This document shows positions 1 to 10,611 of a DNA stretch of 64,000 bases, one piece after another. The position numbers were made by a program, and so were the translations under genes. How positions within the stretch are numbered: the stretch's first letter is position 1; each line of letters opens with the position of its first letter. The notes under the pieces were generated by a model that ran no database searches, was not told the DNA's origin, and saw only the letters and a program-made list of their open reading frames with translations. The stretch comes from Pseudaquabacterium terrae. Lineage in GTDB: Bacteria > Pseudomonadota > Gammaproteobacteria > Burkholderiales > Burkholderiaceae_C. The stretch is from positions 1 to 64,000 of the forward strand of contig NZ_JABRWJ010000012.1 of NCBI RefSeq assembly GCF_013266755.1, in the 5' to 3' direction.

Positions 1-63
1 CTGCGGCTGGGCAAGCTGACGCATCTGCCGGTCTCCCCGTTCGCCGCGGCTATGCCGCGTACT

Positions 64-3000
64 TCAGGCGCGTACGCTCACTGAACGCCGGTTGCCCGTT
101 CCACACGAAACGACGAAGAGCCTAATGGCTTCGCCAGAACCACCGATAGGGCCAAATCCGTTGAACAGCACGAACCCCGACGCATCCACTGTCATGGAAG
201 TCGCATAGCCATCAGGGTTACGGCTGTTAGGCGACAGTGACCTCACTGCAAATCCGTACTCAGTGATGAGTCCGGACCTTAGGAAGTCAGGCACGCCCGG
301 CCCAACCGGCCAGTGTCCATACGGATGTGCGGCGTATATGGCACCGTTCGGAGTCACCGCGATCGTTCCGGTGGCCCTCTCCTGAATCGGCCCCTCACCA
401 GGCAGTGGCAGAACGCGTGTCAATACAGCGCCCCCGCCGCCAACCCGGTGTGCCGGATCTCCGGATCGTTGCTCGCCGTTCCCCAGCAGCAGCGTGCGCG
501 AGATCGGGTCGTAGTGGTGATGATCGGAAAGGGTCCAGCCGCCCATTCGCTGGTCCGGACGCCCCAGTTCCAGCGGGAACCTGCGCACCGTCCAGTTCGT
601 GACCTTGGTCCGGGTCACGTCGACGTCCATCTGCCCGCCACCGGGTCTGCCAAAGCTCATCGGGACATCAGCAGGTATCGTGTAGCCGGACTTGTAGACG
701 TATCCGATCCGGATCGTCATCTCGGCGGCGCCGGACACGACCCGGCCATACGCATCCAGGCCATCCCACTGAATGTCCTGGGTCGAGTTGATCGAGGCCG
801 GGAACTTCCACGAGAACCTTCGTCCGGCGATGTGCGCTTCGAGCAGCACCTCGACCACCAAGGGATTTGGAGAGCCGACCACCGGCACCGTGACCGTCCT
901 GAGTGCGCCGATCGACGTCCTGGTGTCCCTGCTGCTGTAAGCCAATGCCAGCGATGTCCCGGCGATCGGAACCTCCTCGCGCAGCACCTGATTGTGGCAT
1001 TCGATGATCGAGCCGGGCGCCGTGCCCGAGCACCCCGGCGGGCGGCTTGCCGGCGGGGGTGAAGGAGGTGGCCCCGGGGGCGGGGGCGCCCAGTTCATGT
1101 CGAGCGGTGTGAAATGGGTTGTCGTTACCCGCCACAGGCTCTGTCCCGGTGCGTACAGGCTGGACAGGTGCGAAAGCTCCTCTGCCGTGATCCCGAGTTG
1201 TGAAAGCGACTCGCCGCTGTCGGCAGCACCGTCGCCGTCGATGTCGAGTGCAGCGGATCCCCCACCTACGGACATGACCTTGACGATCCGGCCATTGGGC
1301 ATCGGAACCCAGACGCCGAGCTCGCGGTTGTAGTAGCCAAGGGGCACGACACCCCCGACGGGGAATCCGATGAAGTTCTCGACGTAGATCGGGACCGCCT
1401 TGCTGAACCTCACTTCGGTGGCGCCGGCAGCGATGGCCTCGTCGACCGAGAACTCTGCAGCGTACGTATAGGCTGTGGTGGGATCCAATGGCGCCGGCAT
1501 CGCAGCGGGACCCTTCGATCCCACGGTGAATTCCGTGGCTCGCACGCCGAGCGTCGTCAACGGCTGCTGCGTGCCGTTGGCCAGGACCATCGCGGCGGTC
1601 GTGCCTTGCGGAAAGAGCACCGTCGCCCTTCTGGTTCCGTCTTCATCCGTCGAGACGCTGCCGCGAGCGGCCTGCATCGGCTGGGCACCGTCCAGACTGA
1701 CCGTCGTGACGAGAGGATCGAGCGCCGTAAGCACCACGTCATCAACGACCGCATAGTCCTGCCAGCGCACGTGCACATTGCGATGCACGCCGATGAAGCC
1801 AGGCTTCACGTAGCTCACGCGCAAAGGGCCGCCACCATTGACAGCCATGTCGAACACGCCATCAGCGCGCGTGAACGTGTGGCCATACGTGGCGTTCTTG
1901 TGGATCTGGACCTTCACCCCTTCGAGCGGGTTGCCCGTCGCGTCCGTCACCTTCCCACGCACGACGGCAGCACGCTTTGGCTCGATCGTCTGCGGGAGCA
2001 CGCCGATCTGGATCGGGTTCGCGCCCTTGTAGAGGAACTCCGTCGATCGACCCATGATCGTCGTCGTCGTCGGATCGTTCGGTGTCGGATTGAGGGAGCC
2101 ACCGCCACCGGAGCTGGAGCGCGTGACGATGATGGCGCGACTGGCCGTGACGCCTGCCGACGTGACCTTGACGGTCACCGTGTTGGGCCCGACCGCCAGG
2201 GGCACATTGGCGCTGAAGTTACTGCCGCTGATGTTGGCTGCAGCATCGTTCACCGTGATGGCGGTGTCGGCGGGGCCTGCGAATATGCCGGTCACCGAAA
2301 CGCTGGGCGTCGACACCGTGGCGCCGTCGGTGGGGGAACTGATGGCGACCGTCAGGTAGTGATAGGTCAGCGGCGTCTGCCCGCTGTTGCCTGCTGCGTC
2401 GGTGGCTGTGAGCGACAACTGGTTCGCGCCGGGCGTCAAGCCGACACCGAAGTTGAACGTCGGGCCCTGCTGCGTTACCGCACCCAAGGTCACCGCACCG
2501 GGCTCGCCGATTTGTCCGCTAACCGTGATGCTCGGCTGATTGAATCGCGCATTGTTCGGCGGCGACAAGCCCTGGACCGACGGCGGTAGCCTGTCGATCG
2601 TGATGCTGCTGGCCACGCCGTTCGATTCCCGACCGAAGCGATCCGTGATCTTGGCGTTGAACTGATGCACACCCTCGGCCATCGCCGCCGAAGGCACGTG
2701 GTTGGCCTGGCGAGTGGCGGCGTCGTAGGTGAAGCCGTTGGCGATGGAGACGCCGTCCAGCACGGCGGTGAGCTGAAAGTTGCCCAGGCGATCGGCGGGC
2801 AGCGCGCACGGAACGCCGAAGCAGTGCGTGCCGTAGCCGAGGGTGAAGGTCGGCGTGGTGTTCGTCGTCGTCTGCGCCGGTGGCGCCAACAGATCCAGGG
2901 TCGGCACGAATTGAAATGGCGGCAACGAAATGGCCCCCACGTTCGGTCCCGCAATCTGGGCCAGGACGACACCGTTCGTGGCCAGGACGTACACGCCACC

Positions 3001-4008
3001 AGAGCGCGTGAGCATCCAGATTTCGCCGCTTCGGGCATCCCGGGCGACAACGCGGGACTCATACTGGGCTGCGAAGGTCACGCTGCTGAGCACTGCCCCC
3101 GAAGCGCTCAACCGAGACAGATTCTTCCCCGGCCTGACAGTCCAGACCTCGCCCGTGGGCGTGTCGACCATGGGCATCGCGTTGCAATGGCCGAGTTCGG
3201 TGGGAGCTTGTGCTAGGTCGTTCAGGTTGATACGCGCAAGCGTCGCGACGGTGCCACAACCGCTCGAAGCGCTGCCCGGGCTGGGTCGATACCACAAGGC
3301 TGATCCGAGCGCATCCAACACCGGCGCTTCGGAGGCGTCGATAGCGACGCCATTTCGCAGGCTGAGTGTTGTTCGGGCCGATTCCACACCCTGTGCGGTG
3401 AAGCGAACCAGCGTCCTGTCCGACAGCGCGAAGACGGCACCGTCGAAGCCGACTGCCAGATAGGCGCGGCTGCTGGATGGAATCGAGAACGTTGTCGAGC
3501 TCAACACCGCACCGGAGGTGCCGACGTGCACGAGCCTGTTGTTGTACGGGCCACCTTCGGGCGACGTCGCGATGTAGCTGAGCCAGACGCTGCCGTCACT
3601 GGGATCGGTCGCCAGCGAAACGTGGTGCATCATGTGCGGCAGCGCCATCGGCAGGTCGATCTGCATGGCACCACTACCATCGATGCGCTTGACGGCGGTG
3701 GAAGTCGTGAGCCACACGCCGCCGTGGATGTCGGCCGCGATGGCCGTGCCCGTTACCGGGATCGTGCGCACCAGCGATCTTGTGACGGCATCGATCTGAT
3801 ACAGCTGGCTGTGGGTCAGGACCCATGCGCTGTGGTTGGCAGCGAGGGAGTGCGGAGCGAAGCTTGCGAGCAGGATCGCCCAACAGCACGCCAGTGGCCC
3901 CGCCTGTCCGAGCAGTCTTGCCAGTCCTCGCGCAAGCCAAGAACCAAGAACCCGGATCAGGGCCAAGCCGCGCGGCACGATTCCCGCGGGCACACCAGCT
4001 GCGTGCAT
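64..4008 (-). CDS. Secreted teneurin/RHS-like head protein lacking RHS repeats
   Basis: This is a 1314-residue secreted or surface protein. A hydrophobic export segment lies near residues 40-57, ending SLAAN. A beta-propeller-like region follows (about 60-370), then Ig-like/glucodextranase-B-like units (about 375-640). After a Ser/Gly linker comes a carboxypeptidase-regulatory-like fold (about 690-770, RGKVTDATGNPLEGV). A proline-rich hinge near 990 leads to a segment typical of the heads of bacterial teneurin/RHS proteins (GWTLSDHHHYDP, LLLGNGEQRS). The ATG is preceded by GGGAGG. RHS relatives continue with many YD repeats and a toxin tip, but this frame stops at position 64. Another frame continues as RRFVWNGQPAF before a stop at 50-52, which suggests a frameshift near 100-130. 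I infer a truncated or decaying gene; the role is unknown. Confidence 0.6.
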   Translation of the reverse strand: MHAAGVPAGIVPRGLALIRVLGSWLARGLARLLGQAGPLACCWAILLASFAPHSLAANHSAWVLTHSQLYQIDAVTRSLVRTIPVTGTAIAADIHGGVWLTTSTAVKRIDGSGAMQIDLPMALPHMMHHVSLATDPSDGSVWLSYIATSPEGGPYNNRLVHVGTSGAVLSSTTFSIPSSSRAYLAVGFDGAVFALSDRTLVRFTAQGVESARTTLSLRNGVAIDASEAPVLDALGSALWYRPSPGSASSGCGTVATLARINLNDLAQAPTELGHCNAMPMVDTPTGEVWTVRPGKNLSRLSASGAVLSSVTFAAQYESRVVARDARSGEIWMLTRSGGVYVLATNGVVLAQIAGPNVGAISLPPFQFVPTLDLLAPPAQTTTNTTPTFTLGYGTHCFGVPCALPADRLGNFQLTAVLDGVSIANGFTYDAATRQANHVPSAAMAEGVHQFNAKITDRFGRESNGVASSITIDRLPPSVQGLSPPNNARFNQPSITVSGQIGEPGAVTLGAVTQQGPTFNFGVGLTPGANQLSLTATDAAGNSGQTPLTYHYLTVAISSPTDGATVSTPSVSVTGIFAGPADTAITVNDAAANISGSNFSANVPLAVGPNTVTVKVTSAGVTASRAIIVTRSSSGGGGSLNPTPNDPTTTTIMGRSTEFLYKGANPIQIGVLPQTIEPKRAAVVRGKVTDATGNPLEGVKVQIHKNATYGHTFTRADGVFDMAVNGGGPLRVSYVKPGFIGVHRNVHVRWQDYAVVDDVVLTALDPLVTTVSLDGAQPMQAARGSVSTDEDGTRRATVLFPQGTTAAMVLANGTQQPLTTLGVRATEFTVGSKGPAAMPAPLDPTTAYTYAAEFSVDEAIAAGATEVRFSKAVPIYVENFIGFPVGGVVPLGYYNRELGVWVPMPNGRIVKVMSVGGGSAALDIDGDGAADSGESLSQLGITAEELSHLSSLYAPGQSLWRVTTTHFTPLDMNWAPPPPGPPPSPPPASRPPGCSGTAPGSIIECHNQVLREEVPIAGTSLALAYSSRDTRTSIGALRTVTVPVVGSPNPLVVEVLLEAHIAGRRFSWKFPASINSTQDIQWDGLDAYGRVVSGAAEMTIRIGYVYKSGYTIPADVPMSFGRPGGGQMDVDVTRTKVTNWTVRRFPLELGRPDQRMGGWTLSDHHHYDPISRTLLLGNGEQRSGDPAHRVGGGGAVLTRVLPLPGEGPIQERATGTIAVTPNGAIYAAHPYGHWPVGPGVPDFLRSGLITEYGFAVRSLSPNSRNPDGYATSMTVDASGFVLFNGFGPIGGSGEAIRLFVVSCGTGNRRSVSVRA

Positions 4009-4098
4009 ACATCCTCCCGTTTACCCGGCGTGGCTTGTCGCCATCGTCCCGGGTCCCTCATGGCCGCGCGGATGGTATTGAAGTAACGAAAGTGTTTC

Positions 4099-4120
4099 AT
4101 CCCCCTAGGTCGAGGGGGAT
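4099..4120 (-). terminator. Stem-loop downstream of the E3 gene
   Basis: A 7-bp stem (ATCCCCC paired with GGGGGAT) encloses an 8-nt loop containing CCTAGG. It lies 15 bases past the lpd stop, where the dehydrogenase operon should end. No strong U tract follows, so intrinsic termination is only a possibility. The same bases lie upstream of the RHS-like gene and could instead be a regulatory site. Confidence 0.35.
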
Positions 4121-4134
4121 TGACCAAGGAGCGA

Positions 4135-5532
4135 TCAGACGTGCAGCGCCCGCCCCAACGCCCGCAATGCCGCTTCCTGCACCGCCTCTCCTAACGTCGG
4201 ATGCGCGTGGATCGTGCCGCCGACGTCCTCCAGCCGCGCGCCCATCTCGATCGACTGCGAGAACGCCGCGGCGAGCTCCGACACCGCGCGGCCGACCGCC
4301 TGCCAGCCGACGATCAGGTGGTTGTCGCGGCGGGCGACGACGCGCACGAAGCCTCCTGTCGATTCGAGGCTCATCGCGCGGCCATTGGCGGCGAACGGGA
4401 ATTGCGCGCTGATGCAATCGACACCACGCCGCTCGGCCTCGGCCGGATCGAGGCCGACGACGACCACCTCCGGATCCGTGAAGCACACCGCCGGAATCGC
4501 CGCCGGCGCGAAACGGCGCTTGTGGCCGGCGATCACCTCGGCGACCAGCCCGCCCTGCGCCATCGCGCGGTGCGCCAGCATCGGCTCGCCGGTCAGGTCG
4601 CCGATCGCCCAGACGTTGCGCATGGAGGTGCGGCACTGCTCGTCGACCTTGATCGCGCGGCCGCTCACTTCGAGCTGCAGCGATTCGAGGCCGAAGCCTT
4701 GTGCGCGCGGCCGGCGCCCGACCGCCACCAGCACGCGCTCGGCCGGCAGCACGAAGTCATCGGCGCGGGTGCTGCGCACGCGCACCGCGTTGCCGTCGGC
4801 AGTCAGCCCCTCGACGCTGCAGCCCAGGTGCAGCACGACGCCCAGGCGCTTCAAGGTGGCCAGCACCGGGCGCGTCAGCTCCTCGTCGTAGCTCGGCAGC
4901 ACGCGCTCGGTGGCCTCGACCACCGCGACATCGACGCCGAGCTTGCGGTAGGCGATACCGAGCTCCAGCCCGATGTAGCCGGCGCCGACGACGACCAGCC
5001 GCTTGGGCAATGCAGCCGGTGACAGGGCCTCAGTCGACGAGATCACCGCGCCGCCGAACGGCATCGCCGGCAGCTCGACCGGTTCGGAGCCGGTGGCCAG
5101 CAGCAGGTGCTCGCATTGCAGGCGCACGGCTTCAGCGCCGGCGGGCTGCACGTCGGCCGTCTTGCCGTCGCGCAGCGTGGCCCAGCCACGCACGACCTGC
5201 ACGCCGGCCTTCTTCAGCAGCACGTCGACGCCGCCCGTGAGCCGCGAGACGATGCCATCCTTCCAGCGCACCGTCTGCGCGACGTCGATGCCCGGCTGCT
5301 GCACGTGAATCCCGAGCGGCGAGCTGTTGGCCCAATGCCGCGCTTTCTCGAACTCGTCAGCCGCATGGATCAATGCCTTCGACGGAATGCAGCCGATGTT
5401 CAGGCACGTGCCGCCGAGCTTTTCGCCCTCGACCAGCACCGTCGGAATGCCGAGCTGCCCGGCGCGGATCGCGGCGACGTAACCGCCGGGGCCGCCACCG
5501 ATCACCAGCAGCGTGGTGTGTTGCGTGCGCAT
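4135..5532 (-). CDS. lpdA: Dihydrolipoyl dehydrogenase (E3)
   Basis: This flavoprotein reoxidises the dihydrolipoyl arm of a 2-oxoacid dehydrogenase complex, using NAD+. The 465 residues are full length for the family. The N-terminal FAD motif is GGGPGGY (residues 12-18), and the redox-active disulfide is C43-x4-C48 in [13 protein letters not shown]. The NAD-binding motif [10 protein letters not shown] lies mid-protein, and the catalytic His-Glu signature HAHPTLGEA is near the C-terminus. It is the last gene after E1alpha, E1beta and E2, so it most likely serves the branched-chain complex. It is separated from E2 by a toxin-antitoxin remnant. Confidence 0.95.
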   Translation of the reverse strand: MRTQHTTLLVIGGGPGGYVAAIRAGQLGIPTVLVEGEKLGGTCLNIGCIPSKALIHAADEFEKARHWANSSPLGIHVQQPGIDVAQTVRWKDGIVSRLTGGVDVLLKKAGVQVVRGWATLRDGKTADVQPAGAEAVRLQCEHLLLATGSEPVELPAMPFGGAVISSTEALSPAALPKRLVVVGAGYIGLELGIAYRKLGVDVAVVEATERVLPSYDEELTRPVLATLKRLGVVLHLGCSVEGLTADGNAVRVRSTRADDFVLPAERVLVAVGRRPRAQGFGLESLQLEVSGRAIKVDEQCRTSMRNVWAIGDLTGEPMLAHRAMAQGGLVAEVIAGHKRRFAPAAIPAVCFTDPEVVVVGLDPAEAERRGVDCISAQFPFAANGRAMSLESTGGFVRVVARRDNHLIVGWQAVGRAVSELAAAFSQSIEMGARLEDVGGTIHAHPTLGEAVQEAALRALGRALHV

Positions 5533-5539
5533 GAGATGG

Positions 5540-5838
5540 TCACTTCTTCAAACGCGTGAGCCAGTACTCCGGCATCCGGCGCTCGTGTGCGACGGCATGA
5601 ATGAGGATGCCGTACTCGGCCTCCACGTACACGATCGAGTAGGGGAAATCGTTGACGGTCGCCGCCGAACCTCGCCCGTCACGATCCGTCCCGACTTCGG
5701 AAAGGCGGCCGCTCGCGAGGCGGCCATTTCGACCTGCTCGCGGAACCGAGCACCGAGCCCCTTTCGAAGTGCCTCGTAGTACGCCGTGTCGGCCAGAAGT
5801 TCGGCGCGCGCGAGCGACGTGAATCGAGCCTTCTTCAC
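5540..5838 (-). pseudogene. RelE/ParE-family toxin, frameshifted
   Basis: Two frames together make one RelE/ParE toxin. From the GTG at 5838 the frame reads KKARFTSLARAELLADTAYY and on to SGRIVTGEVRRR. The family's second half (FPYSIVYVEAEYG, then AVAHERRMPEYWLTRL) continues in another frame and stops at 5540. The shift falls at about 5659-5668, in a CGGCGG-rich run, and equals one missing base. The uncorrected frame runs to 5548 with an arginine/serine-rich nonsense tail that lacks the last beta strands and the His-Arg-Arg motif. The gene overlaps its antitoxin by four bases (GTGA). Either the toxin is dead or the read has an error in the GC run. Confidence 0.75.
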
Positions 5839-6065
5839 GGCGCGATCTTGCGCGCCTCGGCGAAAACATCCTCGGCCGCGTGGGTCTCCAGCTCACCGCG
5901 ATCGTGAGCTTCCACCCGCCGTCTGATCTCGACTTCCCAAGCCGCCTCGATTTCTGCCAGCGGCGGCTCGTGAAGCGACTCCAGCAGCAGTTCCACCAGG
6001 CGAGCGCGATCCTCGGGATCGAGACTGCGCCCCCGCTCGGCAAGTTCGGCAACAACATCCGGCAT
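5835..6065 (-). CDS. Addiction-module antitoxin (Unstab_antitox-like)
   Basis: A 76-residue acidic protein resembles the short 'putative addiction module component' antitoxins that pair with RelE/ParE toxins. The typical stretch is LDPEDRARLVELLLESL, followed by AWEVEIRRRVEAHDRGE. I prefer the ATG at 6065 (MPDVVAELAERG) because residues upstream of it do not look like the family. Its stop overlaps the GTG of the broken toxin, the usual antitoxin-first translational coupling. It lies only 46 bases after the E2 gene, inside the dehydrogenase operon. Confidence 0.75.
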   Translation of the reverse strand: MPDVVAELAERGRSLDPEDRARLVELLLESLHEPPLAEIEAAWEVEIRRRVEAHDRGELETHAAEDVFAEARKIAP

Positions 6066-6111
6066 GTCGGCTCTCCACACGTTCCATCGATGATACGCAG
6101 CGCACCCAGCC

Positions 6112-7422
6112 TCACTCGACAAACAGCAAGGCAGGCGATTCGAGCAGCGCGCGCACCGCCTGGATGAAACGCGCGGCGTCCATGCCGTCGATGACGCGGT
6201 GGTCGAACGACGACGACAGGTTCATTGTCTGCCGCGCGACGATCGCGCCGCCGCGCAGCACCGGCCGCTCGACGATGCGGTTGACGCCGATGATCGCGAC
6301 CTCGGGGTGGTTGATCACCGGCGTGCTGACGATGCCGCCGAGCGGGCCGAGGCTGGAGATCGTGATCGTCGAACCGCTCAGCTCCTCGCGCGTGGCCGAG
6401 CCCTTGCGCGCGGCGTCGGCCAGCCGCGTGATCTCGGCGCCGATGCCCCAGGGGTCGCGCGCTTCGGCGTGGCGCAGCACCGGCACCATCAAACCGGCAT
6501 CGGTCTGCGCGGCGACGCCCAGGTGGACCGCGCCGTATTGCGTGACCACGCCGGCCTCGTCGTCGAAGCGCGCGTTGAGCCGCGGGAAGTCGCGCAGCGC
6601 GATGACCACTGCACGCGCCAGCAGCGGCAGCAGCGTGAGCTTGCCGCGCTCGGCGGCGTAGCGCTGGTTCAGCTGCGCGCGCAGCGCTTCGAGCTCGGTG
6701 ACGTCGATCTCCTCGACGTAGCTGAAATGCGGGATGCGGCGCTTGGCCTCCTGCATCTTCTGCGCGATGCGCTTGCGCAGGCCGATCATCGGCACCGCTT
6801 CCTCGTCGTGGCGCTCGGCATATCCGCTGCCCGTGCCGCGCGCGGCCATCGGCTGGCCGCGCGATGCGAGGTAGACGTCCAAGTCCTGGTGCGTGATGCG
6901 GCCGGCCGGGCCGCTGCCGTGAACGAACTGCAGCTCGATGCCGAGCTCCCAGGCGCGGTTGCGCACCGCGGGTGATGCGATCGGCTTTTCGCCGGGGGCG
7001 CGGGTCGGCGCTGTCGGTGCTGTCGGCGAGGAGAAGCGGCTCGCGGTGGCGACCGGCGCGGCGACCGGCGCGGCGACCGGCTCCGGCTCGCGGTCCGCTT
7101 CGCGCGGCGCCGGTGCAGGTGCGGGCGTTGGCGCGGCTGCGGCGGGGCGTGGCGAAGCGCCCGCTTTGAGATTGCCCGCACCAACCACCTCGATGCGGAT
7201 CAGCTCCGACCCCACCGCCAGCGACTGCCCCACTTCGCCGCCCAGCGAGACCACCTGGCCCGCCACCGGCGACGGAATCTCGACCGTGGCCTTGTCGGTC
7301 ATCACGTCGGCGAGCACCTGGTCTTCCTGGACCTCGTCACCCGGCTTGACGTTCCACGCCACCAGCTCGACCTCGGCAATGCCCTCGCCGATGTCCGGCA
7401 TCTTCACGACATGAATGCCCAT
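6112..7422 (-). CDS. bkdB: Branched-chain 2-oxoacid dehydrogenase E2 (dihydrolipoyl acyltransferase)
   Basis: E2 is the core of the complex; it moves acyl groups from E1 to CoA on a swinging lipoyl arm. The 436 residues show a lipoyl domain at 1-80 with K44 in VMTDKATVEI. An Ala/Pro-rich linker follows, then an E1/E3-binding domain (SPAVRNRAWELGIEL ... GRITHQDL) and a C-terminal catalytic domain with the active-site motif DHRVIDG. The ATG at 7422 begins exactly at the lipoyl domain (MGIHVVKMPDIGEG) and lies four bases after the E1beta stop. A single lipoyl domain and separate E1alpha/E1beta genes fit the branched-chain type better than pyruvate dehydrogenase of this group. Confidence 0.92.
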   Translation of the reverse strand: MGIHVVKMPDIGEGIAEVELVAWNVKPGDEVQEDQVLADVMTDKATVEIPSPVAGQVVSLGGEVGQSLAVGSELIRIEVVGAGNLKAGASPRPAAAAPTPAPAPAPREADREPEPVAAPVAAPVATASRFSSPTAPTAPTRAPGEKPIASPAVRNRAWELGIELQFVHGSGPAGRITHQDLDVYLASRGQPMAARGTGSGYAERHDEEAVPMIGLRKRIAQKMQEAKRRIPHFSYVEEIDVTELEALRAQLNQRYAAERGKLTLLPLLARAVVIALRDFPRLNARFDDEAGVVTQYGAVHLGVAAQTDAGLMVPVLRHAEARDPWGIGAEITRLADAARKGSATREELSGSTITISSLGPLGGIVSTPVINHPEVAIIGVNRIVERPVLRGGAIVARQTMNLSSSFDHRVIDGMDAARFIQAVRALLESPALLFVE

Positions 7423-7426
7423 GGTC

Positions 7427-8491
7427 TCAAGCCTCCACCGCACGCTTGAACGCGGCACCCACGCGCTCAGGCCCCGGAAAATACGCCCACTCCTGCGCAT
7501 GCGGATACGGCGTGTCCCAGCCCGTCACGCGCTCGATCGGCGCCTCCAGGTGGTAGAAGCAGCGCTCCTGCACCATCGAAGCGAGCTCGGCGCCGAAGCC
7601 GCATGTGCGCGTGGCCTCGTGCACGACGACGCAGCGGCCGGTCTTCTTCACCGAGGCCTCGATGGTCTGAATGTCCAACGGCCAAAGTGAGCGTAGATCG
7701 ATGATCTCGGCATCGATGCCGGTCTCGGCCGCGGCGCAGGCCGAGACCCAGACCATCGTGCCGTAGGTCAGCACCGTCAGCGCGGCGCCGCTGCGAAAGA
7801 CCGCCGCCGATTCGAGCGGCGTCGTGTAGTGGCCCTCGGGCACGTTGCACAGCTCGTGTTTGGACCACGGCACCACCGGCCGGTCGTGGTGACCGTCGAA
7901 GGGCCCGTTGTACAGCCGCTTCGGCTCGAGAAAGATGACAGGGTCGTCGCACTCGATCGCCGAGATCAGCAGCCCCTTGGCATCGATCGGATTGCTCGGC
8001 ATCACGGTGCGCAGCCCGCACACATGCGTGAAGATCGCCTCCGGGCTCTGGCTGTGCGTCTGGCCGCCGTAGATGCCCCCGCCGCAGGGCATGCGGATGG
8101 TGATCGGCGCGGTGAAGTCGCCCGCCGAGCGGAAGCGCAGCCGCGCCGCTTCCGAGATGATCTGGTCGGCCGCCGGATAGAAGTAGTCGGCGAACTGGAT
8201 CTCGACGATCGGCCGCAGGCCGTAGGCGCCCATGCCGATCGCCGCGCCGACGATGCCGCCTTCGTTGATCGGCGCGTCGAAGCAACGCGACTTGCCGTAC
8301 TTCTGCTGCAGCCCTTCGGTGACGCGGAAGACGCCGCCGAAGTAGCCGACGTCCTCGCCGAAGACGACGACGTTGTCATCGCGCGCCATCGTCACGTCCA
8401 GCGCCGAGCGCAGCGCCTGGATCATCGTCATCGGCTGCGTCGGACCGGCCTCGGCAAGGGCCAGCTTGGCTTGTTCGGTGCGGGTCAACAT
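7427..8491 (-). CDS. bkdA2: Branched-chain 2-oxoacid dehydrogenase E1 beta subunit
   Basis: E1beta pairs with E1alpha for thiamine diphosphate-dependent decarboxylation of branched-chain 2-oxoacids. The 354 residues carry the beta-subunit hallmarks FGEDVGYFGGVFRVTEGL, NEGGIVGAAIGMGAYGLRP and PCGGGIYGGQTHSQSPEA. The C-terminal transketolase domain has DLRSLWPLD and HEATRTCGFGAEL. The ATG at 8491 sits two bases beyond the E1alpha stop; a GTG at 8497 is also possible. Adjacent genes encode E1alpha and E2 in the same transcriptional direction. Confidence 0.93.
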   Translation of the reverse strand: MLTRTEQAKLALAEAGPTQPMTMIQALRSALDVTMARDDNVVVFGEDVGYFGGVFRVTEGLQQKYGKSRCFDAPINEGGIVGAAIGMGAYGLRPIVEIQFADYFYPAADQIISEAARLRFRSAGDFTAPITIRMPCGGGIYGGQTHSQSPEAIFTHVCGLRTVMPSNPIDAKGLLISAIECDDPVIFLEPKRLYNGPFDGHHDRPVVPWSKHELCNVPEGHYTTPLESAAVFRSGAALTVLTYGTMVWVSACAAAETGIDAEIIDLRSLWPLDIQTIEASVKKTGRCVVVHEATRTCGFGAELASMVQERCFYHLEAPIERVTGWDTPYPHAQEWAYFPGPERVGAAFKRAVEA

Positions 8492-8493
8492 CG

Positions 8494-9948
<1,455 letters not shown>

Positions 9949-9959
9949 TTAAGCAGGCA

Positions 9960-10274
9960 TCACTTGCCCGCCACCGCCAAGAGCGCCTTGGGATTGGTGT
10001 TCGCGATGGCCAGCAACGTGCGCGCCGCGCCACTCGGCTGCTTGCGCCCCTGTTCCCAGCCCTGTAGCGTGCGTACGGATACGCCGAGCAAGGCTGCAAA
10101 CTGGGACTGCGACAGTCCGGTCTTCTTGCGCGCTTCGATGACGGGCGACGTGACGACCTGCACCTGACCTGCCTTCATTTCGCGCACGGCCTGCAAGAGC
10201 TCGGAAGCAAGATCCCGCTGGGCTTCGTAGGCAGCGAGCTCTGCCTTGCTGAGGGGCTTACTCTTCGAGGGCAC
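9960..10274 (-). CDS. XRE-family antitoxin (HigA/NadS-like)
   Basis: A 104-residue DNA-binding protein has a central helix-turn-helix: SPVIEARKKTGLSQSQFAAL, then LGVSVRTLQGWEQGRKQPSG. This is the layout of antitoxins paired with RelE/HigB toxins, where the antitoxin also represses the operon. Its start overlaps the upstream toxin gene by 17 bases, and the toxin-first order is that of the HigBA/NadS class. Confidence 0.88.
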   Translation of the reverse strand: MPSKSKPLSKAELAAYEAQRDLASELLQAVREMKAGQVQVVTSPVIEARKKTGLSQSQFAALLGVSVRTLQGWEQGRKQPSGAARTLLAIANTNPKALLAVAGK

Positions 10275-10569
10275 GGCGAATCTCCTTCAACTTGGGCCCG
10301 GTGAGGTTGTCCGTCTTGGCCTTGGCGTAGAGCGTCAGCAGAACAACTTCACCTTCGGCGGTGCGCGTGAAGTAGATGACACGCACACCGCCGGACTTGC
10401 CTAATCCGGCTCGACCCCAACGCACTTTGCGGATGCCGCCGGACTCCGGCACGACATCACCGGCGGATGGATGCTCGGCTATGTACGCCGCGAAGGAACC
10501 TCTTTCTTCCTCCGTCCAGTACAGCGGCCACTGGCGCTGGAACAGGAGCGTCTCTACGACGGTGAGCAT
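10258..10569 (-). CDS. RelE-family toxin (HigB-like)
   Basis: A 103-residue protein of the RelE/HigB fold; these toxins usually cleave ribosome-bound mRNA. Family features are the acidic-aromatic start (ETLLFQRQWPLYWTEEER), GDVVPESGGIRKVRWGRAG, the strand pair KSGGVRVIYFTR and EVVLLTLYAKAKTDNL, and the C-terminal helix LKEIRRALEE. It is intact, unlike the RelE toxin 4.4 kb away, and is followed by its own XRE antitoxin. Confidence 0.88.
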   Translation of the reverse strand: MLTVVETLLFQRQWPLYWTEEERGSFAAYIAEHPSAGDVVPESGGIRKVRWGRAGLGKSGGVRVIYFTRTAEGEVVLLTLYAKAKTDNLTGPKLKEIRRALEE

Positions 10570-10611
10570 GATGCAACTATACGCCTTGGGCGCATGGCTC
10601 TCAAAGGCGAT

